A DNA stretch of 27,186 nt from positions 1-27,186 of the forward strand of contig JBHHWO010000052.1 in the NCBI GenBank assembly GCA_046756565.1, written 5' to 3'. Position 1 is the first letter of the stretch; each line of letters starts with the position of its first letter. A model generated the notes under the pieces. The model was not told the DNA's origin. It ran no database searches and was given only the letters and a program-made list of their open reading frames with translations. Below are positions 1 to 6,954 of the stretch, piece by piece. Source of the stretch: CALZIK01 sp046756565 (lineage in GTDB: Bacteria; Acidobacteriota; Thermoanaerobaculia; Multivoradales; JAHEKO01). The position numbers and the translations under genes were made by a program.

Positions 1-49
1 CGCACACCATGACCTCGAGCCTTATGCACCGAACCACTGGGACAGGACA

Positions 50-2728
50 CTAGTTGGCCAGCTGGTTCACGGCAGATGCCTCCCGCAACCGCTCCTGCTC
101 GGCGATGATGGAGCTCGCCTCGACCGGAATCGAAACCGTGAACGCGGCGCCTCCTTCCTTGGCCCGTGCCTCGACCTCGACTGTTCCTCCGTGAGCCTTG
201 GCCAGGTTACGCACCGTGACCAGGCCGAGCCCGGTGCCCCGGCTCTTGTCGGTCGCAAACGGCTCGAACAGCGTCTCGAGCCTCTCCGGCGAGATCCCTG
301 GCCCGGTATCTGCGACTCGAACGAAGAAGGTTTCGTCATCGGCGGAGGCCTTGATGTAGACCACTTTCTCATCGCCCCGGCCGGCTAGAGCGTCGCGCGC
401 ATTGCCGACGAGATTCTCGAGAATCCGACCGAATCGGTCCGCGTCAAGTGCCACCTTGAGCTCGGCGACCGAGTCGTCGAGCAAAAGCATTTCGATGCCC
501 TGGCCCGCCAGATGCTTCTTCATGGGATCAAGCGTACGCCGCAGGTACTCGCCCACCGTAACCTGCGTCAGCTTGAGGTCTGTGCCACCGCCGCGGGCGT
601 ACTCGAGGATCTCATTGGTCATCCTCTGCAGCCGCTGAGTGGCCGACTGAACCTGCTCGATGTCCGCCACCAGCTCCTCCTGCCGGCCGCCGCCCACCGC
701 GATCGAATGCGCCAGATCGGAATAGCCGCCGATCAGGGTGAGGGCGTTGCGTAGGTCATGCACCAGCGTGCTGGTGATCTGTCCGATCGCGGCCAACCGC
801 GTTTCGCGTTCGCCCAGCTCTCGCTCGATTCTCTTGGCCCGGAGCTGTGCAGCGACCCGTGCCTGGAGCTCCTCCATCGAAAAGGGCTTGGTGACGTAGT
901 CGTCGGCCCCGATCTGGAGACCCTCGACGGCGGCCTCGGAGCCGGCCTTCGCCGTCACCAGGATGATGGGGGTCGCCTTGAGCATTGCCTCGGCCCGCAG
1001 CCGCCGGCAAAGCTCGTAGCCGTTCATGCCCGGCATCATCACGTCCGCGATGACCAGCTGCGGTCTCAACCGCAGAGCCGTCTTCAGACCTTCGACGCCG
1101 TCGCCGGCGGTTTCGACCTGGTAATCCCGCGACAACTCGCTCGCCAGATATGTCCTGAGGTCGGTGTTGTCGTCAACGACCAGGATCGTCGGCGCTCCCG
1201 CCGGCGCCTCCTTGGCCGCCAGTGCGTCGACCGCGAGTCGGGGCTGCCGGATGTCGGCCAGCAAGGTGTCGCTGCGGGCCCGTCTCTGATACTCGCGCTT
1301 CGCCATGGCGTCGGTCCGGGCGCGCACGATCTGATCCTCTCTCCGGCGCGGCTTGACCCGGCGATCCGCCGCAACGCCGACATCGCGCGGCAGAGTCACC
1401 CGAAACAGAGAACCGCGCGCGACCTCGCTCTCGACCACCACGTCGCCGCCGTGGAGCCGCGCCAGCTCCCGTGCCAGAGTCAGACCGAGGCCGGTGCCTT
1501 CCTCTCTGCGGGTCAAGCTGCTGTCGACCTGGTGGAATCGGTCGAAGACGAGGCCGCGCTGATCCTGCGGGATGCCTGGGCCGTTGTCCTCGACCTCGAA
1601 GAAGACCAGCCCCACCTCAGTGCCGGCTCTGACTACGATCCGCCCACCGTCGGGTGTGAACTTGAGGGCGTTGGAGAGCAGGTTCGCGGCAATCATCTCG
1701 ACCTTGTCGGGATCGAACTCGAAGGTCGGAATCGAATCCAACCCCTCGGTCGCGATCTCGATGCCCTTGCGGCCGGCGTGCGGCAGGCTGGCGGTGACCA
1801 GCTCTTCCAATAGCTCCGCCAGATCGGACTCGGCGAAATCCAGTTGAAGCTGGCCGGCCTCGAGCTTAGCGGCGTCGAGCAGGAGGTTGACGTGACGCAG
1901 CAGACGATGGGTATTAGCCAGGACTGCGCGCAAGAGCGTTCGGCCCTCCTCGCTGGCGCTTTCCTGGAGGAGAGTCTCCACCGGACCGAGCATCAGGGTC
2001 AGCGGTGTCCGGAGCTCGTGACTCACGTTCGCGAAAAATGCGGTCTTGGCCGCGTCCAGCTCCTTGAGATTCTCGTTGGCGGCCTCGAGCCTGAGCCGAA
2101 GGGCCAGGTCGCGTCGCCGGAGGCGATCGCCGACAACCGTCGAGATGCAGGTGAACACGGCCGTGCCGGCCATGAAGAAGGCCGGCGTGACCATTTCGAT
2201 ACTCGCTCCATGCTGGTACAGATTGAGTCCGAAGTAGCCACCACAGAGTGCCAGGGAGAACAGGATCGTGATGCCGAGCTGCCAGGGCATGAACAGGCCG
2301 ACCAAGAACAGCGCTAGGAGGTTGCCGAAGTAATAGTCGCTCCCGAAACCGCCGAGGTACATGGTCATCAACGACATTCCGAACGACGCCACCAGGATCA
2401 TGCCGGCGGAGAGAGGAACCAGGTTGCGCCTGCCGAGATCGGTGAACGTCAGCCAGACAGTCAAGGTCGAGAGCACGACCACGACCAGGCGGATGATCAA
2501 GAAGGTCTGAATGTGCTCGCCGGCCGAGACCAAATCGAGGATCCAGAAGGCTCCGTACAGGAGCATTCCCACCGCGACGGCTAGGCGGGTGCGCTCGAGC
2601 AGGAGCTGGCGCACCTCCTCGGCGTACACGCGATTGAAGCCACGCGGCTTTTCGGCCTCGGTCAGGTCACGGGCCACCAGCGCCTCGGAGACCAGATTCC
2701 CGCCTACTTTGATTTCACCAGTGCCCAT
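50..2728 (-). CDS. Membrane-bound double hybrid sensor histidine kinase (6 TM, HK-REC-HK)
   Basis: An 892-residue inner-membrane signalling kinase. About six hydrophobic segments lie between residues 47 and 200, so the sensing part is the membrane domain itself with almost no periplasmic portion. A HisKA H-box (SHELRTP, His237) follows, then HATPase boxes (NALKF at 353-357, DNGPGIP at 381-387, GTGLGL at 411-416). A receiver domain covers about 514-630 (acidic pair D519/D520, phosphoacceptor D562, Lys614). A second kinase module follows with an atypical H-box (VHDLRN, His657) and its own HATPase boxes (NLVGNARDA, DTGPGI, GTGLGL at 831-836). The C-terminal kinase after a receiver is the odd feature: the receiver may gate it. 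No output domain is present, so partners must act in trans; the Hpt protein at 18726-19088 is one possibility. The ATG is poorly supported by an SD. The gene is divergent from the PilZ-methyltransferase gene. The input signal is unknown. Confidence 0.9.
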   Translation of the reverse strand: MGTGEIKVGGNLVSEALVARDLTEAEKPRGFNRVYAEEVRQLLLERTRLAVAVGMLLYGAFWILDLVSAGEHIQTFLIIRLVVVVLSTLTVWLTFTDLGRRNLVPLSAGMILVASFGMSLMTMYLGGFGSDYYFGNLLALFLVGLFMPWQLGITILFSLALCGGYFGLNLYQHGASIEMVTPAFFMAGTAVFTCISTVVGDRLRRRDLALRLRLEAANENLKELDAAKTAFFANVSHELRTPLTLMLGPVETLLQESASEEGRTLLRAVLANTHRLLRHVNLLLDAAKLEAGQLQLDFAESDLAELLEELVTASLPHAGRKGIEIATEGLDSIPTFEFDPDKVEMIAANLLSNALKFTPDGGRIVVRAGTEVGLVFFEVEDNGPGIPQDQRGLVFDRFHQVDSSLTRREEGTGLGLTLARELARLHGGDVVVESEVARGSLFRVTLPRDVGVAADRRVKPRRREDQIVRARTDAMAKREYQRRARSDTLLADIRQPRLAVDALAAKEAPAGAPTILVVDDNTDLRTYLASELSRDYQVETAGDGVEGLKTALRLRPQLVIADVMMPGMNGYELCRRLRAEAMLKATPIILVTAKAGSEAAVEGLQIGADDYVTKPFSMEELQARVAAQLRAKRIERELGERETRLAAIGQITSTLVHDLRNALTLIGGYSDLAHSIAVGGGRQEELVADIEQVQSATQRLQRMTNEILEYARGGGTDLKLTQVTVGEYLRRTLDPMKKHLAGQGIEMLLLDDSVAELKVALDADRFGRILENLVGNARDALAGRGDEKVVYIKASADDETFFVRVADTGPGISPERLETLFEPFATDKSRGTGLGLVTVRNLAKAHGGTVEVEARAKEGGAAFTVSIPVEASSIIAEQERLREASAVNQLAN

Positions 2729-2760
2729 TGCTCAGGATGCGCTGCCCACGTTTCTGTGCA

Positions 2761-2791
2761 ATCATAGCCTTTCTTCATTCCTCGATTCCAA
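2761..2791 (-). promoter_or_regulatory. Possible sigma70-type promoter for the hybrid kinase gene
   Basis: On the minus strand a TTGGAA -35-like box (2786-2791) and a TATGAT -10-like box (2761-2766, five of six consensus bases) are separated by 19 bases, slightly longer than the ideal 17. It lies 33 bases upstream of the kinase start in the 107-base divergent region. Only the -10 is convincing. Confidence 0.25.
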
Positions 2792-2835
2792 GGCCTTGGT
2801 GACGAGCTGCTGTTGACTTTCCCCGGAGTAGCAAA

Positions 2836-4341
2836 GTGAAACTGTCTCAGGATCATGTCGGGGCCTCCCACCCCAGGCTGATCGGCGGAACCGAGTCCCT
2901 GCGCTTCCGGCAGCACCGTCTCTCCTCGGAGGACCTTCGTTTCGATCTGTCCTGTCGGTTTGTGGCCGACGGCGAGACCATCGGACCGGTGCCCATCGTC
3001 GATATTTCGCCCACCGGCGCCGCACTCGAGCTCCACTCGGCGATCGACCTCCCACCCGGGCGCATGGTCGAGGATCTCGAGATCAAGTACAACGACTCGC
3101 CGGTGTGGTCGGGCAAGGCCAAGGCCGTCTACTACGTCGAAGGGCCGCCGACCCGCGCCGGCCTGCGTTTCGCCTCGCACCTCTTCGACCTGCAGCTGCT
3201 CCGGCTCAGCGACAACGTGATCGAAACGCTTTTGGCTTCCCGAATCGAACAGGATCAACGCTCCGTCGAGGCACTTCCGGCCGATTGGCGGGCCGCGGTA
3301 GCGCGTGTACGGCAAATGCTCACCGGCGCCCGCGACGTCGTGCGCCAGGCGGAGAGCTTGATGAGCGCCGACCCCGACGCCAGAGCCCGAGAGGAGAGAG
3401 CCCTGATCGAGCGGGTTTTCGACCGCTGGAAAGGCCCCTTCCACGAGCAACTCGCCGAGCTGCACGCGCAATCACGGGCGTTCGAAGAGGAGACCGCAAA
3501 GATCGCTCGCGCTTACGCGCGGCGGGAGCTTCTTTCTCTCGTCTACCCTTGCCCGATTCACAGCCGCGCCTACGAGAAACCGCTCGGTTACGCCGGCGAC
3601 TACAAGCTCATGCTCCTCCTGATGGCCGACGTTCTCGAGGGCGAAGGGATCTTCGGCCGCTTCCTTCACTACCTCACCCAGAACTACACCCTAGGCCAGG
3701 CAGTGCGTTCGCGAGAGAAGACCATGCGGTCGGCGGCCAGGCAGACGGTGTCGAAGGGACGCCCCGTGCGGATTCTCTCGCTGGCCTGCGGTCCGGCGGT
3801 GGAGCTTCACCAGCTGATCAAGGAGCTGGGCCCGATCGACAACCCCGTGGAGCTGATCCTGGTCGACCAGGACGAAGAGACGATGCAGTACTGCCACGAA
3901 GAGCTCAGCCGGGCGCTCTTGACACGGGTCGGGGATCAAGAGCTGCCGACCCTGAACTGCCTGCACCTGTCCGTTCTCCAGGTGCTTCTTCCGAAGGGCA
4001 AGAAAGAGCGCGAGTTCGTTTCCTCGAACCTCAGAGACATCGATCTGATCTACTCCGCCGGCCTGTTCGACTATCTTCCCCAACCGCTCGCGGCCCGGCT
4101 TACCCGAAGGCTCTACTCGATGCTGGCGCCCGGGGGACGGCTGTTCATCGGCAACCTGCGCGACTGCGCGGATTCATCCTGGATGATGGAGTACGTGAGC
4201 GCCTGGATCCTCGAGTATCGCGAGAGAGAACAGATGCTCGACCTGGCGAAGCGGCTCAGACCGACGCCGGCGCGAAGAGACGTGGTCTACGACGAGACCA
4301 GCTACTGCATGTTCCTGGACGTCACCAGGCCCTCGGACTAG
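2836..4341 (+). CDS. PilZ domain / SAM-dependent methyltransferase, PhcB-like (3-hydroxy fatty acid methyl ester type)
   Basis: A 501-residue soluble protein. Residues about 30-130 look like a PilZ domain (basic residues near RFDLSCRF, then VDISPTGA at 55-62), the fold that often binds cyclic-di-GMP. A helical middle region follows, with the motif PLGYAGDY at 249-256. This motif recurs in proteins annotated as extracellular-factor 3-hydroxypalmitate methyl ester biosynthesis (PhcB of Ralstonia is the namesake). The C-terminal Rossmann methyltransferase has motif I LSLACGP (314-320), an acidic strand end LVDQD (342-346) and a late APGGRLFIGN motif (431-440). The GTG start is supported by GGAG at 2825-2828 with 7-base spacing. 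The stop shares a CTAG with the stop of the converging acyltransferase gene. Methyltransferase activity is well supported. The fatty-acid substrate and a signalling role are inferred from family resemblance only, and PilZ binding of c-di-GMP is untested. Confidence 0.75.
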   Translation: MKLSQDHVGASHPRLIGGTESLRFRQHRLSSEDLRFDLSCRFVADGETIGPVPIVDISPTGAALELHSAIDLPPGRMVEDLEIKYNDSPVWSGKAKAVYYVEGPPTRAGLRFASHLFDLQLLRLSDNVIETLLASRIEQDQRSVEALPADWRAAVARVRQMLTGARDVVRQAESLMSADPDARAREERALIERVFDRWKGPFHEQLAELHAQSRAFEEETAKIARAYARRELLSLVYPCPIHSRAYEKPLGYAGDYKLMLLLMADVLEGEGIFGRFLHYLTQNYTLGQAVRSREKTMRSAARQTVSKGRPVRILSLACGPAVELHQLIKELGPIDNPVELILVDQDEETMQYCHEELSRALLTRVGDQELPTLNCLHLSVLQVLLPKGKKEREFVSSNLRDIDLIYSAGLFDYLPQPLAARLTRRLYSMLAPGGRLFIGNLRDCADSSWMMEYVSAWILEYREREQMLDLAKRLRPTPARRDVVYDETSYCMFLDVTRPSD

Positions 4342-5672
4342 GCGTCCCCGGGCCGGGTGCCAAGCGCGCGCTCTTCCAGATCAACTATCGCTCTCTCGAA
4401 GCCGGCACACAAGGTCTCGGGATCCGGCACCAATCCGGTGTCCGTGGCGACACCCACCCGCACCCTGTCGTTATAGCTCAGAATGCTCACTCCGAGCCCC
4501 AACCGCCCCGATTGGGGCACCCAGAACATCATCGAGTCGATCTCGCTGCCGCAGAAGTAGAGAGGCCGGCGAGGACCAGGGACATTGGTCATGACCGCGG
4601 TGGCGTTCTTGCTCAAGAGCTTGACCACCTTGCTCTGAAGGCCCCCGTGGGTGGCTCCAAGAGCCTTGAGCACGGCGTACACGACGAAGGCCTCGGGAGA
4701 CTTCTTGATCAGATCCATCCGCTCCTTGACCGCCAGCACGCGCTCTCGCCAGCCGGCGTGTGCCACCGGCAGGGATAGATAGACCAGGCCGAACTGGTTG
4801 CCCAGCTCGACGTCGTCGGGGGGCCGGATGTTGACCGGAACTACTGCCCGCAGGTCGCGATCCGGCAGCGCGTCGCTCCGGCCCAACAGATAGGCGCGCA
4901 GGCTCTCGGTCACCGCCGCCAGGAGCACATCGTTGACGGTCGCGCCCACGCTCTTGCCGATCGCCTTGACCGTGGCCAGCGGCACCTCGGCCGACCAGGT
5001 GGCCCGCTTCCGGGTCCCCAGAGGTCCCTTAAAGAGGGTCTGCGGATCCGCCCGCATGGAGAGCAAGTGCCCCAGGGACTTGGTCGCGCTGCCGCCCGTC
5101 TTGAGCGCCTGGAGCAGTCTGGCGCCCGAGGTCAGATGGCCGTGCTCTTCGCCGCGTTTTCGATGCACACCCACCTTGGCGATGTCGACCGCATCGGCCT
5201 CGGAGTCGGCCATGGCCAACACGACCTTCATCAGAGAGATGCCGTCACCGATGCAGTGGTGAATGCGGCTTACCAAAGCCGAGCCGTCGCGAAAGTCCTC
5301 GATGAAACGAAACTTCCAGAGCGGCAGGGAAAAGTCGAGCGGGGTCGACATCTCACGACCGACCAGATCTCGGAGCGCCTCTCTCTGGTCGGCTCGGTCC
5401 AACTCGGTGCGAACCACGTGGTTCGCGATGTCGAAGCCGCCGGCGACCCAGGCCGGTTTGCCGAGCTTTCCCGAAGGGTCGGCCACATGCAGGCGGAACC
5501 TCTCGTGGCTCAGAAGCGTCTCTTCGAGCCGCCGGCAAAAGTCCTCATAGGAGATCGGCTGCCGGAAGGTCATGACGCTCGTGATCGTCATGAGGTTGGT
5601 CGGATCTTCCATCCGCAGCCAGGCGCTGTCGGCCGCGGTCAGAGTCTGGCGTCTGGCGGTGCCGGAAGGCAT
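4338..5672 (-). CDS. Wax ester synthase / acyl-CoA:diacylglycerol acyltransferase (WS/DGAT family)
   Basis: This gene encodes 444 residues of the bacterial WS/DGAT family, which joins acyl-CoA to a fatty alcohol or diacylglycerol to make storage wax esters or triacylglycerol at the membrane/lipid-body surface. The catalytic HHxxxDG motif is intact (HHCIGDG, 138-144). The family's N-terminal DSAWLRMEDPTNLM-type start (from residue 15) and the late NVPGP motif followed by PLY are also present. Length is typical (about 450-500). I chose the ATG at 5672 because the protein then begins just before the conserved LTAADS segment. A GTG at 5702 would add ten residues with no better SD. It is divergent from the 5759 gene and converges on the PilZ-methyltransferase gene. 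A fatty-acyl-reductase-like gene at 16814 could supply the alcohol substrate. Whether wax esters or triacylglycerol are the main product cannot be read from sequence. Confidence 0.9.
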   Translation of the reverse strand: MPSGTARRQTLTAADSAWLRMEDPTNLMTITSVMTFRQPISYEDFCRRLEETLLSHERFRLHVADPSGKLGKPAWVAGGFDIANHVVRTELDRADQREALRDLVGREMSTPLDFSLPLWKFRFIEDFRDGSALVSRIHHCIGDGISLMKVVLAMADSEADAVDIAKVGVHRKRGEEHGHLTSGARLLQALKTGGSATKSLGHLLSMRADPQTLFKGPLGTRKRATWSAEVPLATVKAIGKSVGATVNDVLLAAVTESLRAYLLGRSDALPDRDLRAVVPVNIRPPDDVELGNQFGLVYLSLPVAHAGWRERVLAVKERMDLIKKSPEAFVVYAVLKALGATHGGLQSKVVKLLSKNATAVMTNVPGPRRPLYFCGSEIDSMMFWVPQSGRLGLGVSILSYNDRVRVGVATDTGLVPDPETLCAGFERAIVDLEERALGTRPGDA

Positions 5673-5758
5673 ACGAGAAGATTCTATGCCGGCCGCTCCC
5701 ACCGAACGCTGCTAGTCTTCCCGAGTTCTCCACCCAGTGGCGAGCCGGTAACAGGAAC

Positions 5759-6895
5759 TTGACGAGCGATTCCACGCCCACCGTAGTGATTGTCGGCATC
5801 GGTGAGGTGGGCCACTACCTGCTCGAGTTCCTCGCCCGGGAAGACCCCGGTCTTCGAATCGTCGCCGGAGACGTCGACGGACGGGTCGTCGAGGCCAAGG
5901 TTGACAACGCGCTTTTCGGCGCCGCTCTTCACGGCCGCGAACCCGACCTCCGGGCACTCGCAATCGACCTCTTCGACGTCGACCGGACCGCCGAGCTCCT
6001 GGCGGACATCCGGCCGGACGTGGTCGTCAACTGCGCCGTCCTCCAGACCTGGCATCTGATCCGGCGGCTTCCCGAGGAGGTCTACGAACGACTGAGCTCG
6101 GCCGGCCTCGGAGCGTGGCTGCCGGTTCAGCTGACCCTGGCGATGAAACTGGCCCAGGCGATCCAGCGATCCGGAATCTCGCCGCGCTACGTCAACACCT
6201 CGCTCTCGGACCTCTCCAACCCGGTGCTGGGAGCCATGGGAATCGCCCCGACGATCGGCATCGGCAACGTGGCCCTGATCGAGACGGCGGTTCGCACGCT
6301 CCTCGCCCGCAAACTCGAGCGACCGAGGGACGAGGTTGCCGTGACCCTGGTCGCGCATCACATCCACTGGGTGCTCTGGCGCGAAGCCGGCTATCGAGAA
6401 GGCGCTCCCTTCTACATGAAGGTGAAGGTTGCAGGAGAGGACATCACGTCTCGATTCGACACCCTCGCGCTGATGAAAGAGGCTATTCTCCTCTATCCGA
6501 AAGGGACGTCGTTTTCGGCCGTGAGCGCCTCTTCGGCGCTGCACAACCTCAGGGCATTGCTCTCGAAGGTACCGGTCAGGACCCATTCACCCGGCCCGAA
6601 CGGGCTGCCGGGAGGGTACCCGGTGATCCTGAGCACCCAGGGCGCGAAGGTCGATCTTCCCTCGGATCTGAGCCTGCACGAGGCCGTCGCCATGAACCTC
6701 GAAGCCCAGACATTCGACGGCATCGAGAGAGTCGACGACGACGCCAGGGTCCATTTCACGCCGTATGCGATCGAGATCATGACCGAGCTGCTGGGGTTCG
6801 AGTGTGCCTCGTTCACGCCCGACGAATGCGAGGACCGCGCCTTCGAGCAGATACGGCTCTTCCGGGAGCTTCTCGAGCGGCACCGAGCCCGTTAG
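5759..6895 (+). CDS. NAD(P)-binding Rossmann protein, saccharopine dehydrogenase-like
   Basis: A 378-residue protein that opens directly with a Rossmann dinucleotide fold: TVVIVGIGEVGHYLLEF with glycines in the GxGxxG arrangement (13-18), and an acidic end of strand 2 (AGDVDGR). NCAVLQT near residue 95 resembles the substrate/cofactor loop of saccharopine-dehydrogenase-like and SDR-like proteins. The reaction is unknown; the similarity supports only a nucleotide-dependent oxidoreductase. The TTG start is chosen because no upstream in-frame ATG or GTG exists, and a later GTG would cut into the first beta strand; AGGA lies unusually close to it. It diverges from the WS/DGAT gene by about 86 bases, so shared regulation and a lipid-related role are possible but unproven. 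Confidence 0.6.
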   Translation: MTSDSTPTVVIVGIGEVGHYLLEFLAREDPGLRIVAGDVDGRVVEAKVDNALFGAALHGREPDLRALAIDLFDVDRTAELLADIRPDVVVNCAVLQTWHLIRRLPEEVYERLSSAGLGAWLPVQLTLAMKLAQAIQRSGISPRYVNTSLSDLSNPVLGAMGIAPTIGIGNVALIETAVRTLLARKLERPRDEVAVTLVAHHIHWVLWREAGYREGAPFYMKVKVAGEDITSRFDTLALMKEAILLYPKGTSFSAVSASSALHNLRALLSKVPVRTHSPGPNGLPGGYPVILSTQGAKVDLPSDLSLHEAVAMNLEAQTFDGIERVDDDARVHFTPYAIEIMTELLGFECASFTPDECEDRAFEQIRLFRELLERHRAR

Positions 6896-6901
6896 GCAAG
6901 C

Positions 6902-6934
6902 AAAAAAGGGCCGGCCGCAAAGTACGGCCGGCCC
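6902..6934 (-). terminator. Intrinsic terminator of the TonB receptor gene
   Basis: A perfect 10-bp GC-only stem (6908-6917 with 6925-6934) encloses a 7-base loop. On the minus strand it is followed by a run of six T (complement of A at 6902-6907). It sits just past the receptor stop codon at 6955. Because the A-run is on the plus strand, it favours termination of minus-strand transcription. The hairpin could also slow plus-strand transcription leaving the 5759 gene, but it has no T-tract in that direction. Confidence 0.85.
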
Positions 6935-6954
6935 GGTTCTCGGAACAGGGATTC

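Noticed and set aside
758..1813. Long plus-strand open frame (351 codons) opposite the hybrid kinase
   Set aside because: The minus strand encodes unmistakable kinase and receiver motifs over the same bases; the plus frame has no recognisable domain and is the usual antisense opening in GC-rich DNA.
3105..4778. 557-codon plus-strand frame overlapping the PilZ-methyltransferase gene
   Set aside because: Arg/Pro-rich shadow in another frame, crossing the converging gene end; no motif or SD.
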